Source of the DNA: JAEZKC01 sp046546375
GTDB taxonomy: Bacteria > Fibrobacterota > Chitinivibrionia > Chitinivibrionales > Chitinispirillaceae
Assembly (NCBI GenBank): GCA_046546375.1
Contig: JBKGXV010000005.1
Span: forward strand, 17,294-81,293
Direction: 5' to 3'
Length of the DNA stretch: 64,000 nt
The notes under the pieces were generated by a model. The model did not search any database, was not told where the DNA came from, and was given only the letters and a program-made list of their open reading frames with translations. Shown piece after piece: positions 54,587 to 63,371 of the stretch (positions are counted from its first letter, which is position 1; every line of letters begins with the position of its first letter). The translations under genes and the position numbers were made by a program.

Positions 54587-57373
54587 ATGCAGGACAAGGA
54601 ACTGCTCCATGAACTGGTTATTGAATCCCGAGAGCATCTTCGTTCAATAGAACCAGATCTTCTGGAACTTGAACAGGTGGGTGATGGTGTTGATTCGGAG
54701 CTGATAAACAGAGTTTTCAGAGCTGTTCACAGCATAAAGGGTGGTTTCGGTTTTTTCGGTCTGAAAAGTGTCACTGACCTATCCCATTGCATGGAAAACA
54801 TAATGGATCGGATAAGGGATCGAAAACTGTCTGTGAGTCCGGAAGAGACCGATGCCCTTCTTCTGGGAATTGATAAGCTACGGGTACTGCTTGATGACAT
54901 AGAGAATTCAGATTCGATCAGCATAGAGGAGGAGCTCTCAAAACTCACCCCTTTCACTACGGGAGATGCGGCTGAAGCAAAGCCGAAAATTCAGTCAGAG
55001 AACTATATCAGCGAGGATGTAGAGAAGCGTCACCCCAAAATAACTCAAAAACAATTGGAAGAGGCGCTTCGCCACGGTAAACATGTCTATGAAATCACTC
55101 TTTCCCAAGATGAATTAAAACAGATTCAGTCCACTCCCGAAAAGCTCAAGGAGAAATGGGAACCACTTGGGGAAGTGATCGACTCTGTTGAAGGCAGTGC
55201 TCAGGACCCGTTTGTCTGCTCCTTGGTGTTTGCCACAGTCCTGGAACCGGATCTTATTGGTGCTGGCCTTGAGGTCGGAGATGAGAAAATCCAGTACATC
55301 GACTTGTCACGCCTCAAAAAGACTCTGAACAAGTCCGTAGAAAAGCAACACGAGAAAAAAAATGAAAACAGAAAGGAAAAAACAGGTTCTTCATCAGGTG
55401 ACAGCAAGCTGATTGAGGACGCACTGCGTGTAAAGGTGAATCTACTCAACAGCCTCATGAACCTGGCCGGAGAGCTGGTGCTCAGCAGAAACCAGCTTCT
55501 TCAGAAACTCAATCTGAAGTTCCTTGAGGCGGCAGATGCTGAAAAAATGCTCAACTCCTTCGACATGATCGTGAACAGAGCATTCTCAAGCCTGATGGAC
55601 AAGTGCGATCAGGACAGGGAAACGCTGAAACATTCCGCTGATACTGAACTTCAGCAGATGAGAGAATCTTTCAGACAGATTCTCTCCATGCGCCTTTGTG
55701 ATCTTCCCGGAGTGAATACGGCTCTTGGCAGCATAGATTCAGTCACAAGCCAGCTTCAGGAAAACATAATGCAGACCAGACTGCAGCCGGTCTCGGTTGT
55801 ATTCAGCAAATTCCCCAGAGTGGTGAGGGATCTGGCCCGCAAGCTGGAAAAGAAAATCGATCTGGAGATAATCGGTCAGGATGTGGAGCTGGACAAATCG
55901 CTAATAGAGCTTTTGTCCGACCCTCTCACTCACCTCATCCGCAACAGTGTCGATCACGGTGTGGAAATTCCTTCGGAGCGTGTGAAAAAAGGAAAGGATG
56001 AAAAAGGGAAAATCGTGCTCAGAGCCTTCCATGAAGGCGGGAAGGTGCTCATTCAGATAGAGGATAACGGTGCGGGAATAAATGTAGAAAAGGTAAAGCA
56101 GAAAGCGATCGAGAAAGGATTGATCAATGCAGAAACCGCACAGCAGATGTCTGTGCGGGAGATTCAGGAATTCATCATGCATCCCGGTTTCTCTACAGCG
56201 GCTAAAGTGTCAGACGTTTCGGGCCGGGGTGTGGGAATGGATGTGGTGAAATCGAATATCGAGAAGCTGGGCGGAAGCATTGATATCAGCTCTGAACAGG
56301 GACAAGGGACCTGTTTGACATTGGAACTGCCTCTGACACTTGCAATCATCCCCTCTCTCATTGTCACTTCCGAAGACAGAGCCTACGCCATTCCTCAGGT
56401 GGCAGTTGAGGAACTGGTACGGATCAGATCATTTGAAATCACGGACAAAATCGAACGGGTTCAGGACAGTGAAGTAATCCGTTTGAGAGACTCTTTACTG
56501 CCTCTGGTAAGGCTCAGTGATCTTCTGGGAATCCAGGCCACCTTCATCCACCCGGTTACAGGAGAACGCATGGTGGATAAGAGGCAACGATGGAGCGACC
56601 GGCGCAAAAACACGCAAAATACCATCAAGGCATCCTCACAAAAGGGAGAAAATGAACGTCGTCAAGGCCCGGACAGACGACAGAATGTGAGAAATGCGGT
56701 CAGGGTAATTGTGCTGAAAATCGGTGAAAACCGATTCGGGCTCATGGTTGATTCGGTTTCAGACAGCGAGGAGATAGTGGTGAAGTCCCTTCCGGAGTAT
56801 CTCAAATCAACCCAGATTTACGCGGGAGCCACCATAATGGGAGACGGCAGAGTGGCAATGATTCTTGATCCCGCAGGGATCGCCAACAGAGCCGGTCTCA
56901 AATTCAATGCCCTCAAGGAGCTTTCCTCCCAGAAAGACAAGGAGAATTCTGAAAACAAAGACAAATGTGAACTGCTGGTGTTCGATAACGGAACACAGGA
57001 GTGTTTCGGGCTTGATCTTTCTCACGTTGCGCGGATTGAAAAGGTAAAGCCCCAGGAGATCGAAACTGTCGGCTCCCGTCAGTTTCTCAAACGCGACACA
57101 GTAACGTTTCCAATCATCAGACTGCATGAATTTCTCCCTGTTTCCTCACCTGAAGAGGATGAATCTGAAATGTATGCGATTATCCCCAAAAACTCGCAAA
57201 GACCAGTAGGAATAATTGCAAAAAAGGTGCATGATGTGTTCTCCTCGGAGCTTAATTTGGACAAGAACAGTATTCAGGGAACCGGCATTCAGGGAACGAT
57301 GGTAATCAACAACAGAATGACTGTTATGCTGGATCTTCCCTCACTCATTGAACCGGTACTTGAACACGCATAA
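54587..57373 (+). CDS. cheA: Chemotaxis histidine kinase CheA with two CheW domains
   Basis: A 928-aa kinase that phosphorylates CheY and CheB in response to receptors. An Hpt domain (about 1-105) carries the phosphorylated His48 in AVHSIKGGFGFFG; a middle region (about 150-245) may take the place of the P2 domain; then come the dimerisation helices (LLNSLMNLAGELVLSRNQLL), the ATPase (HLIRNSVDHGVEIP, DNGAGI, GRGVGMDVV), a CheW domain interrupted by a basic low-complexity insert (RWSDRRKN ... RRQGPDRRQ), and a second CheW-like domain at the end (about 785-928). AAGGAG lies seven bases before the ATG at 54587; the open frame starts eight codons earlier. It is the first gene of the chemotaxis operon. 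Confidence 0.95.
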   Translation: MQDKELLHELVIESREHLRSIEPDLLELEQVGDGVDSELINRVFRAVHSIKGGFGFFGLKSVTDLSHCMENIMDRIRDRKLSVSPEETDALLLGIDKLRVLLDDIENSDSISIEEELSKLTPFTTGDAAEAKPKIQSENYISEDVEKRHPKITQKQLEEALRHGKHVYEITLSQDELKQIQSTPEKLKEKWEPLGEVIDSVEGSAQDPFVCSLVFATVLEPDLIGAGLEVGDEKIQYIDLSRLKKTLNKSVEKQHEKKNENRKEKTGSSSGDSKLIEDALRVKVNLLNSLMNLAGELVLSRNQLLQKLNLKFLEAADAEKMLNSFDMIVNRAFSSLMDKCDQDRETLKHSADTELQQMRESFRQILSMRLCDLPGVNTALGSIDSVTSQLQENIMQTRLQPVSVVFSKFPRVVRDLARKLEKKIDLEIIGQDVELDKSLIELLSDPLTHLIRNSVDHGVEIPSERVKKGKDEKGKIVLRAFHEGGKVLIQIEDNGAGINVEKVKQKAIEKGLINAETAQQMSVREIQEFIMHPGFSTAAKVSDVSGRGVGMDVVKSNIEKLGGSIDISSEQGQGTCLTLELPLTLAIIPSLIVTSEDRAYAIPQVAVEELVRIRSFEITDKIERVQDSEVIRLRDSLLPLVRLSDLLGIQATFIHPVTGERMVDKRQRWSDRRKNTQNTIKASSQKGENERRQGPDRRQNVRNAVRVIVLKIGENRFGLMVDSVSDSEEIVVKSLPEYLKSTQIYAGATIMGDGRVAMILDPAGIANRAGLKFNALKELSSQKDKENSENKDKCELLVFDNGTQECFGLDLSHVARIEKVKPQEIETVGSRQFLKRDTVTFPIIRLHEFLPVSSPEEDESEMYAIIPKNSQRPVGIIAKKVHDVFSSELNLDKNSIQGTGIQGTMVINNRMTVMLDLPSLIEPVLEHA

Positions 57374-57388
57374 GAGGTGGAAAGATAT

Positions 57389-57871
57389 ATGGAAAACCTG
57401 CAATTTGTCACGGTCTACCTGGATGATCTCTGTTTCGGCATCGACGTTCTGCTTATCCGCGAAGTCAACAGAGCCCGGGATATCACACCTGTTGCTCTGG
57501 CACCGGATTTCATTACGGGAGTTCTCAATCTCAGAGGTCAAATCATCACAGTGATTGATCCCGGAGTCCGGCTGGGATTCAAATCCAGAGAAGTTTCGGA
57601 GAAAACCAGATGCGTAGTTCTCAAAAGCAATGAAGAACTTGCAAACGGCATTCTGGAAGCCACAGAAGACCTGAAAACCAGTGACGATCAGGTGGCACTT
57701 CTTTTCGACTCCATGGGAGATCTGGTGACCGTATCCAAAGATGAAATCGAACAACCTCCCGCCAACGTCGGAGCCGTGCACAGAGAGCTCATACAGGGAG
57801 TTGTGAAACGAGGGGATCAGCTCGTGATTATTCTGAAAATAGACGAGTTGTTGACATTTCAGGAGAAGTGA
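57389..57871 (+). CDS. cheW: Chemotaxis coupling protein CheW
   Basis: A 160-aa CheW-domain protein that links receptors to CheA. It reads FVTVYLDDLCFGIDVLLIREV at the start and has the central GVLNLRGQIITVIDPGVRLGF motif. The frame opens with GTG at 57377, but AGGTGG lies eight bases before the ATG at 57389, which is used. It starts 15 bp after the cheA stop and is followed by cheB after 24 bp. Confidence 0.94.
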   Translation: MENLQFVTVYLDDLCFGIDVLLIREVNRARDITPVALAPDFITGVLNLRGQIITVIDPGVRLGFKSREVSEKTRCVVLKSNEELANGILEATEDLKTSDDQVALLFDSMGDLVTVSKDEIEQPPANVGAVHRELIQGVVKRGDQLVIILKIDELLTFQEK

Positions 57872-57895
57872 GAAAAGAAAGGTGTCAAACTGTAA

Positions 57896-59011
57896 ATGCC
57901 TCAACTGAAAACCCTGATTGTAGACGATACAGTTGTATACAGAAAAATTCTTTCTGAAGTACTGTCTGCTTTCCCGGAAATAACTCTTTTGGGTACTGCA
58001 CCCAACGGAGATATTGCACTCAAGAAAATCGCCTTGAATGTCCCCGACCTGGTGTTTCTTGACGTTCACATGCCCGGCATGGATGGTGTAGAAGTGCTGC
58101 GCCGCATACAGCAGCAGTACCCTTCCATAGCAGTGGTAATGATAAGCAGCATCAGTTCCCGAAGTACAGCGGATACGGTTGAGGCACTGCAGCTTGGAGC
58201 TGTTGATTTTATACGCAAACCTGACGGTTCTGACCAGAAACACAATACAGACTATCTTTCTAAGGAGATAAAGGCCGTTCTGAATCTGGTGAAAATCCGT
58301 CTGAGGTCTTCAGTCTTGGTCTCCTCTGGCACTCATCGGGTAAAACCTCCCCCTCCTCCCAGTATACCGACAGTAAGAAAAACGGCGTTACTTCCCAGTT
58401 CATTTTCAATTTGCGTGATAGGAATCTCCACTGGAGGTCCTGAGGCTTTGGGGAAACTGATCCCCGCATTGCCTTTTGATTTTCCCCTCCCAGTTCTCAT
58501 CGTACAACATATGCCCCCCATGTTCACCCGTTCTCTGGCAGACAGCTTGAACAAGAAATCCAAACTTCACGTAACAGAAGCCGGGGAAGGTGACCAGATC
58601 GCAAAAGGTACTGCCTACATAGCTCCGGGCGGCAAACACATGATAGTACGCAGAAAGAACGAAGGAGTATTTCTGGGATTGAATGACGAGCCGCCAGAAA
58701 ACAGCTGCCGCCCTTCTGTGGACGTTCTCTTCCGCTCTGTTGCAGCCCAGTACCCCGAGCAGGGAATTCTGGCGCTTGTTCTGACCGGAATGGGAAATGA
58801 CGGACTTAACGGCGTGCGTGCTCTGAAAAGAAGAAAATGCTACTGCCTCACTCAATCGGCATCATCCTGTGTTGTGTATGGAATGCCTCGTGCTGTGGAT
58901 GAAGCGGGTCTGACGGACCGGTCTTTTGAAATCGAAGAGATGGCTGAAGCAATGAATATGATTGTCCGCAATCCATCCGGACTTAAAACTTCACACATGG
59001 AGCACCTTTGA
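57896..59011 (+). CDS. cheB: Chemotaxis methylesterase/deamidase CheB
   Basis: A 371-aa protein with an N-terminal receiver (LIVDDTVVYRKIL; phospho-acceptor in LVFLDVHMPGMDG) and a C-terminal methylesterase domain. The catalytic residues can be placed in GISTGGPEAL (Ser), VQHMPPMFTRSLA (His) and LTGMGNDGL (Asp). A Pro/Ser/Thr-rich linker joins the domains. CheB removes methyl groups from receptors to adapt the response and is switched on by CheA. Its stop overlaps the region of the next gene start by three bases before the chosen ATG. Confidence 0.96.
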   Translation: MPQLKTLIVDDTVVYRKILSEVLSAFPEITLLGTAPNGDIALKKIALNVPDLVFLDVHMPGMDGVEVLRRIQQQYPSIAVVMISSISSRSTADTVEALQLGAVDFIRKPDGSDQKHNTDYLSKEIKAVLNLVKIRLRSSVLVSSGTHRVKPPPPPSIPTVRKTALLPSSFSICVIGISTGGPEALGKLIPALPFDFPLPVLIVQHMPPMFTRSLADSLNKKSKLHVTEAGEGDQIAKGTAYIAPGGKHMIVRRKNEGVFLGLNDEPPENSCRPSVDVLFRSVAAQYPEQGILALVLTGMGNDGLNGVRALKRRKCYCLTQSASSCVVYGMPRAVDEAGLTDRSFEIEEMAEAMNMIVRNPSGLKTSHMEHL

Positions 59012-59013
59012 CT

Positions 59014-59589
59014 ATGAGAATCATTTGGGTTGATGACGATGTCACATTTCTCAAAACCGTACGTGCCATCTTCAAAAAAGAAACCGACACTGAATTTCAA
59101 ACAGCCGCAAGCGGAGAAGAAGCTCTCAAGCTCATGGGAAACAATCCGGCCGATCTGCTTTTCGTGGATCTGGTAATGGTGCGGATGTCCGGCATGGAAC
59201 TTCTCTCAAAAACGAAACACGACTTCCCCTCAACAGAGGTAATTGTCGTCACCGGCCAGGCCTCCATCAATGATGCCGTATCGGCCATGAAATGCGGAGC
59301 ATTTGATTTCATAGTCAAACCTATACACTCAGAACTGGTCAAAGAGAAAATCGCAGTTCTGCAATCGGTTGTCAGCTATCGCAGGGAAATGGAGGATTTC
59401 CGTCATGCAAAGGAAGTGATCGAATCGGGAGCACAACAAGACATCTCCAGTCTTGAAATCAAGCTAAATTGCTGTATGCGACGCCTTGAAACCGTTCTGA
59501 AGATAATCAACTCGGATATCGACAACGAAGAAAAGATCAGGGAAATTTCCAACACTATCTCAACCGTGGAAAATCAGCACAGATTATGA
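59014..59589 (+). CDS. Response regulator with helical C-terminal extension
   Basis: A 191-aa protein: receiver domain (IIWVDDDVTFLKTVRAIF; phospho-acceptor in LLFVDLVMVRMSGMEL; Thr in VVTGQ; Lys in FIVKPI) followed by a helical tail of about 65 residues (ISSLEIKLNCCMRRLETVLKI). The usual P-x-M-D-G after the phospho-acceptor is replaced by VRMSG. No DNA-binding domain is seen. It lies between cheB and cheR with overlaps on both sides, so it is an integral part of this chemotaxis system, perhaps as a phosphate sink or adaptor. The frame begins with TTG at 59008; the ATG at 59014 is used. Confidence 0.85.
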   Translation: MRIIWVDDDVTFLKTVRAIFKKETDTEFQTAASGEEALKLMGNNPADLLFVDLVMVRMSGMELLSKTKHDFPSTEVIVVTGQASINDAVSAMKCGAFDFIVKPIHSELVKEKIAVLQSVVSYRREMEDFRHAKEVIESGAQQDISSLEIKLNCCMRRLETVLKIINSDIDNEEKIREISNTISTVENQHRL

Positions 59590-60425
59590 CCCAGAAAATT
59601 GAAGCCAACGAGTTTCGCCTGCTGCGGAATTATATAGAAAAATACTGCGGGATACGAGTCGATGAGCAGAAGACTTACCTGATCGAAACCAGACTTACTG
59701 CTCTCATGGTGGAAAACGGGTGCAGAACCTATACGGAATTTTACCATAAAACCATTGCGGATCGCTCCAATGTTCTCCGCGAAAAAATAATCGATGCCAT
59801 GACCACAAACGAAACACTGTGGTTCAGGGACAGATCCCCCTTCACTGTTCTGGAAAGTACACTTCTTCCCCGATTCATGGAAGAACTCGCGGAAGGCAAA
59901 CGCCAGAAAGTGCGTATCTGGTCTGCTGCCTGTTCGACCGGCCAGGAGCCCTATTCCATAGGCATCACCATTCTGGAACAGCTGAAACGGTTCGGCAGAA
60001 TCAGACCGGAGCAGTTCGAGATTGTGGCCACGGACATCTCACCCACCGCATTGCTTCTGGCTAAAGCAGGACGGTATGACGCGATAGTGATTGCAAGAGG
60101 ACTTCCCGACGATATTAAGCAACGGTATTTCACTCTCGACGGGAAAGTTTGGACCATAAACGACAAAGTGAAAAAAATGGTCACCTTCAAAAAACTCAAC
60201 CTTCAGGACAGCTATGCTCAAATGGGAAAAATGGACATTGTCTTCTGCCGCAATGTGATGATCTACTTTTCAGACCAGTTCAAGAAGGATATTTTTTCCC
60301 GTCTAGCCAAACTCCTGCGCCCTTCAGGGTTTCTCTTTGTGGGAGCAAGTGAATCGGTTATAAATTACAGCTCCGATTTTGAAATGTTGAATCATCAGAG
60401 GGCATTGTATTACAAGGTAAAATGA
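59586..60425 (+). CDS. cheR: Chemotaxis receptor methyltransferase CheR
   Basis: A 279-aa SAM-dependent methyltransferase that methylates glutamates of chemoreceptors. The N-terminal helical domain contains MTTNETLWFRDRSPF, and the SAM-binding part contains IWSAACSTGQEPYSI and DIVFCRNVMIYFS. All are standard CheR motifs. Its ATG overlaps the stop codon of the preceding regulator gene (ATGA). There is no C-terminal extension such as TPR. Confidence 0.96.
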   Translation: MTQKIEANEFRLLRNYIEKYCGIRVDEQKTYLIETRLTALMVENGCRTYTEFYHKTIADRSNVLREKIIDAMTTNETLWFRDRSPFTVLESTLLPRFMEELAEGKRQKVRIWSAACSTGQEPYSIGITILEQLKRFGRIRPEQFEIVATDISPTALLLAKAGRYDAIVIARGLPDDIKQRYFTLDGKVWTINDKVKKMVTFKKLNLQDSYAQMGKMDIVFCRNVMIYFSDQFKKDIFSRLAKLLRPSGFLFVGASESVINYSSDFEMLNHQRALYYKVK

Positions 60426-60432
60426 GGTGGTT

Positions 60433-60807
60433 ATGGTAATTTTATCCGTAGATGATTCGGCTGCGGTACGGCACTTTATCCAGAAAGCAGCAGACGTTCT
60501 GGGATACGGATTCCTTGGAGCGGAAAACGGGAAAGCGGCTCTGGATATTTTGGAAAATCAAGTTGATCAGATCGGACTTATTCTTCTTGATTGGATTATG
60601 CCTGTCATGAATGGCCTGGATTTTCTCAAACAAGTCAAATCAGATTCTCAGATCAAGCATATTCCGGTCATCATGGTCACCTCCGAAGTGAGCAAAAACA
60701 GAATGATCTGCGCGATCGAAGCGGGCGCGAAAAACTATATTACCAAACCCTTCACCCAGGAGCAGATCATGCAGAAAATCCTCGACAGCCTTGGTCTGGG
60801 GCTCTGA
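60433..60807 (+). CDS. cheY: CheY-type response regulator
   Basis: A 124-aa receiver domain (VILSVDDSAAVRHFIQKAA; phospho-acceptor in LILLDWIMPVMNGLDFL; Thr in MVTSE; Lys in YITKPF). It probably binds the flagellar switch (FliM/FliN) when phosphorylated; fliN is also in this window. The frame opens with GTG at 60427, but GAGG five bases before the ATG at 60433 decides for the latter. It is the last gene of the chemotaxis cluster. No chemoreceptor or CheC/CheD/CheX gene is in the window. Confidence 0.93.
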   Translation: MVILSVDDSAAVRHFIQKAADVLGYGFLGAENGKAALDILENQVDQIGLILLDWIMPVMNGLDFLKQVKSDSQIKHIPVIMVTSEVSKNRMICAIEAGAKNYITKPFTQEQIMQKILDSLGLGL

Positions 60808-60911
60808 GAGGACCAAAAGTGCTCGAAATCACCCGATAACAGACCGGAAAATGGTATCTGAAGGTTAGAAATTGTTAAACTTTCATTTTTGTAAAAAAAA
60901 GTCTTTTATTA

Positions 60912-60940
60912 TTGCGCGGCAACAATATATCTTGTATATG
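60912..60940 (+). promoter_or_regulatory. Sigma-70-type promoter of cold-shock gene
   Basis: TTGCGC (60912-60917) and TATATG (60935-60940) are exactly 17 bp apart, placing the start of transcription near 60947 and giving a leader of about 55 bases. The leader contains a small stem, ACCGG with CCGGT (about 60952-60970), which could be a temperature-sensitive structure of the kind seen in cold-shock mRNAs. Confidence 0.6.
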
Positions 60941-61002
60941 TTACTTTAAAGACCGGTTAACCAGCCGGTATGTTTCATTTCTTTTAAAAGAGGTTTTGTA
61001 GT

Positions 61003-61206
61003 ATGCCTACAGGTGTAGTAAAATGGTTTAATGAGGCTAAAGGTTTTGGCTTCATTTCACCCGATGACGGTTCTCGTGATGTGTTCGTACATTTTTCAGC
61101 CATCCAGGCCAATGGTTTCAGAAAGCTGGAAGAAGGCCAGAATGTGCAGTTCGAAGTTGTGGATGGTGCAAAAGGTCCCAATGCTCAGAATGTTCAACCC
61201 ATGTAA
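61003..61206 (+). CDS. Cold-shock protein, CspA family
   Basis: A 67-aa single OB-fold protein (TGVVKWFNEAKGFGFISPDDG ... DVFVHFSAIQ). The RNA-binding motifs RNP1 (KGFGFI) and RNP2 (VFVHF) are intact. Such proteins bind single-stranded RNA or DNA and melt RNA structure, often at low temperature or in growth changes. AGAGG lies about ten bases before the ATG. It forms its own unit with a clear promoter and a good terminator. Confidence 0.95.
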   Translation: MPTGVVKWFNEAKGFGFISPDDGSRDVFVHFSAIQANGFRKLEEGQNVQFEVVDGAKGPNAQNVQPM

Positions 61207-61231
61207 ATACCGGATCTCAGAATAGTACGAT

Positions 61232-61268
61232 AAAGGCCTGGAGATTTCTTCAGGCCTTTTGTTTTGGC
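61232..61268 (+). terminator. Intrinsic terminator after cold-shock gene
   Basis: AAAGGCCTG (61232-61240) pairs with CAGGCCTTT (61251-61259) across a ten-base loop and is followed by a T-rich run (TTTTGTTTT, ending 61265). It lies 26 bp after the stop codon. The rest of the gap up to proB (to 61533) is AT-rich toward the end and holds no recognisable gene. Confidence 0.85.
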
Positions 61269-61533
61269 GTTCACGTTCACAAGTTTCCCGTTCTCCCGCC
61301 CGAAAATAGCATAAATGCCGTTTCTGAAGGATATCAAGCCCGGTGAACCGGACTGCAAAAAAAACTCCCGCTGAACGGTAAGGGACAAGCGGATATGAAA
61401 CCGACTACGATTTGATACAAAACCTCCCTGCCTCCCAGCCTCCTCCAAACGCTGGACCAGACGTCGGCATTTTGTATTTTACTAGCGTTCACAATCATTA
61501 ATACTCTTAATAACGGAAATCACCGATTCTCTC

Positions 61534-62658
61534 ATGAAAACTCCTCTTTTCCGCAAAGAACTCCCCCAGATCCGTACTCTGGTAGTCAAAATCGGAAGCA
61601 GAATCCTCACCGCCGACGGACACATCAACCGGGTGAAGCGGCTTGTGGAGGACATGGCGAAACTTCACCAGGCCGGAGTGAAAGTGGTGCTGGTCTCATC
61701 CGGAGCCATCGCTCACGGCATGAAAAGCCTGGGCTACAAAAAACGCCCCAAAACCATCCCTCTGCAGCAGGCTTTGGCCAGTATCGGCCAGAACCGCCTT
61801 ATGAACATGTACCAGAGCATCTTCGAAAAATACGGAATCCATATAGGACAGGTTCTCCTCACCTGGGATGACCTTCGCAGCAAAAAGCGCTATCTCAACC
61901 TGCGCAACACCCTCTTTCACCTGCTTGCATGCGATGCGGTACCTATTGTGAACGAAAACGATTCGGTGGGTGTTGAGGAAATCCAGTTCGGAAACAACGA
62001 CACCCTTGGAGCACAGATATCCCTTCTGGTCCACGCCGATCTCTTCGTGAACCTCACCGATGTCAGCGGGCTCTATGACAAAAACCCCCGTACCGACAAA
62101 AGCGCCACACATATTCCTGTGGTGCAGTCGTTGTCCTCCGGCATCCAGAAACTTGCATCCGACAAGAAAAACGATATCAGCGTTGGCGGAATGTCCACCA
62201 AACTCAAATCAGCCGATATGGTGACCCGCGCCGGAACGTTCGCACTCATCGGGGATGGTTTCAACCAGCGTCTTCTCACCGTACTCAAGGATGAATCCTG
62301 CGCCACCCTGTTCATGCCCTCTGAAAAGAAAATGTCCTCCCGTCACCGGTGGATCGCCTTCTCCGGGCAGTCCGCGGGAAGCGTCACGGTGGATGACGGT
62401 GCCGCCCGCGCACTACAGAAACGAGGCAAAAGCCTGCTTGCGGCGGGAGTCGTCTCCGTGGAAGGTACTTTCAAAACGGGTGATATGGTTGATATCCTCA
62501 ACAGCAGCGCCGATGTGATCGCCAGGGGCATGGTGAATTTCGACACCTCCGAAATCGAGCAGATAAAAGGCAGAAAAAGTTCGGAGATAGAGAAGATGCT
62601 GGGGACGATCAAGTTCAGTGAGGTGATTCACAGGGATAATATGGTGGTGATGGAGTAG
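61534..62658 (+). CDS. proB: Glutamate 5-kinase
   Basis: A 374-aa enzyme for the first step of proline synthesis from glutamate. The kinase domain (about 1-260) has LVVKIGSRILT, VSSGAIAHGM, NENDSVGVEEIQFGNNDTLGA and DVSGLYDKNP; a C-terminal PUA domain (about 280-365) is present, as in E. coli ProB. No proA follows, so the pathway genes are split. The ATG at 61534 has no strong ribosome site. Codon choice is slightly richer in G and C than in the neighbouring chemotaxis genes. Confidence 0.95.
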   Translation: MKTPLFRKELPQIRTLVVKIGSRILTADGHINRVKRLVEDMAKLHQAGVKVVLVSSGAIAHGMKSLGYKKRPKTIPLQQALASIGQNRLMNMYQSIFEKYGIHIGQVLLTWDDLRSKKRYLNLRNTLFHLLACDAVPIVNENDSVGVEEIQFGNNDTLGAQISLLVHADLFVNLTDVSGLYDKNPRTDKSATHIPVVQSLSSGIQKLASDKKNDISVGGMSTKLKSADMVTRAGTFALIGDGFNQRLLTVLKDESCATLFMPSEKKMSSRHRWIAFSGQSAGSVTVDDGAARALQKRGKSLLAAGVVSVEGTFKTGDMVDILNSSADVIARGMVNFDTSEIEQIKGRKSSEIEKMLGTIKFSEVIHRDNMVVME

Positions 62659-62731
62659 GAGTGTGATGGTTGCGCCTGATTTACCAGAAGAAAAGTCCTT
62701 TGGAGCGTGTGCCAAGCGATTCAAAAATATG

Positions 62732-62755
62732 GGGTGGTAAATTTTGCCACCCTTT
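62732..62755 (+). terminator. Probable terminator after proB
   Basis: GGGTGGTAA (62732-62740) pairs with TTGCCACCC (62744-62752), with one G-U pair, around a three-base loop, and is followed by TTT. It is 73 bp past the proB stop. The T-run is short, so the strength is uncertain. Confidence 0.45.
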
Positions 62756-63229
62756 AAAAGATACAAATTCATTTTTCCCTCAATCCAACCCTATCATGTC
62801 GAGATGTTTCAGGATTTTTTTGGTTAACGGCGAGGACGCCTCTGCGGTTACGCCAAGCTCGCCTCCCGCATTGCGGGTTGGTTGCTGAAAAGTGACCGGA
62901 GGTTTCCTCACCACGGATATTGGGAACTGGAAAGAATAGCGAGCAGCGAACGGCGAATTTGGAAGTGAAGAGAGAGGATTGCACCGATAGTTCATCATTC
63001 GCTGTTCAAATTGCTGGGCTAAAAAGGGGACCACCCCTCCGGGGTGAAAAAATGGTGCCGAGTCTGGAGTGTGGAAATTGGTCTGATTTACCTGAAAAAA
63101 AGCCCTTAAGAGCGTGTGCAATGGTCGCCCTTGACCACGGCTCGCAACCCTGCGCAGAGGGGAAAAGAGATGTTAAAAGAATACCCCTTCCCGTTCCTCA
63201 CCCCGATTAACCGGGGTTTTCATTCTTCA

Positions 63230-63251
63230 GGGTCGGCATTTATGCCGGCCC
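63230..63251. repeat. Hairpin repeat unit, REP-like
   Basis: GGGTCGGCAT and ATGCCGGCCC form a ten-bp stem with a two-base loop and one G-U pair. A second small stem, GCGGC-GAA-GCCGC, follows at about 63259-63271. The compact GC-rich double hairpin has the form of a REP-type intergenic unit; only one copy is in the window. Confidence 0.35.
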
Positions 63252-63371
63252 TGCAATGGCGGCGAAGCCGCTCCTTCGACTCAATACAGGCAGGGTGAGC
63301 GGAAACAGGCAGCATTTTGTCAAACTAACTGCAGCAGACAAACTCAAGATAAAATCAAAAATGAAAGGCCC

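Larger units (their letters stand above)
62659..63371. other. 713-bp repeat-rich gap between proB and SNF2 gene
   Basis: No intact gene was found. A 37-base segment at 62676-62712 recurs at 63083-63119 (32 of 37 identical). Several hairpins follow: the proB terminator candidate (62732-62752), CACCCC/GGGGTG (63032-63046), CCCCG/CGGGG with a T-run (about 63201-63220), and a ten-bp stem GGGTCGGCAT/ATGCCGGCCC (63230-63251). The open frames in it have no coding character. It looks like accumulated small repeat units or the remains of mobile elements. Confidence 0.5.

Noticed and set aside
61194..61448. An 84-codon minus-strand frame in the gap after the cold-shock gene.
   Set aside because: It overlaps the terminator and has no ribosome site or recognisable family.
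62780..63121. A 113-codon minus-strand frame in the repeat-rich gap.
   Set aside because: It spans the repeats and hairpins; composition is not protein-like.
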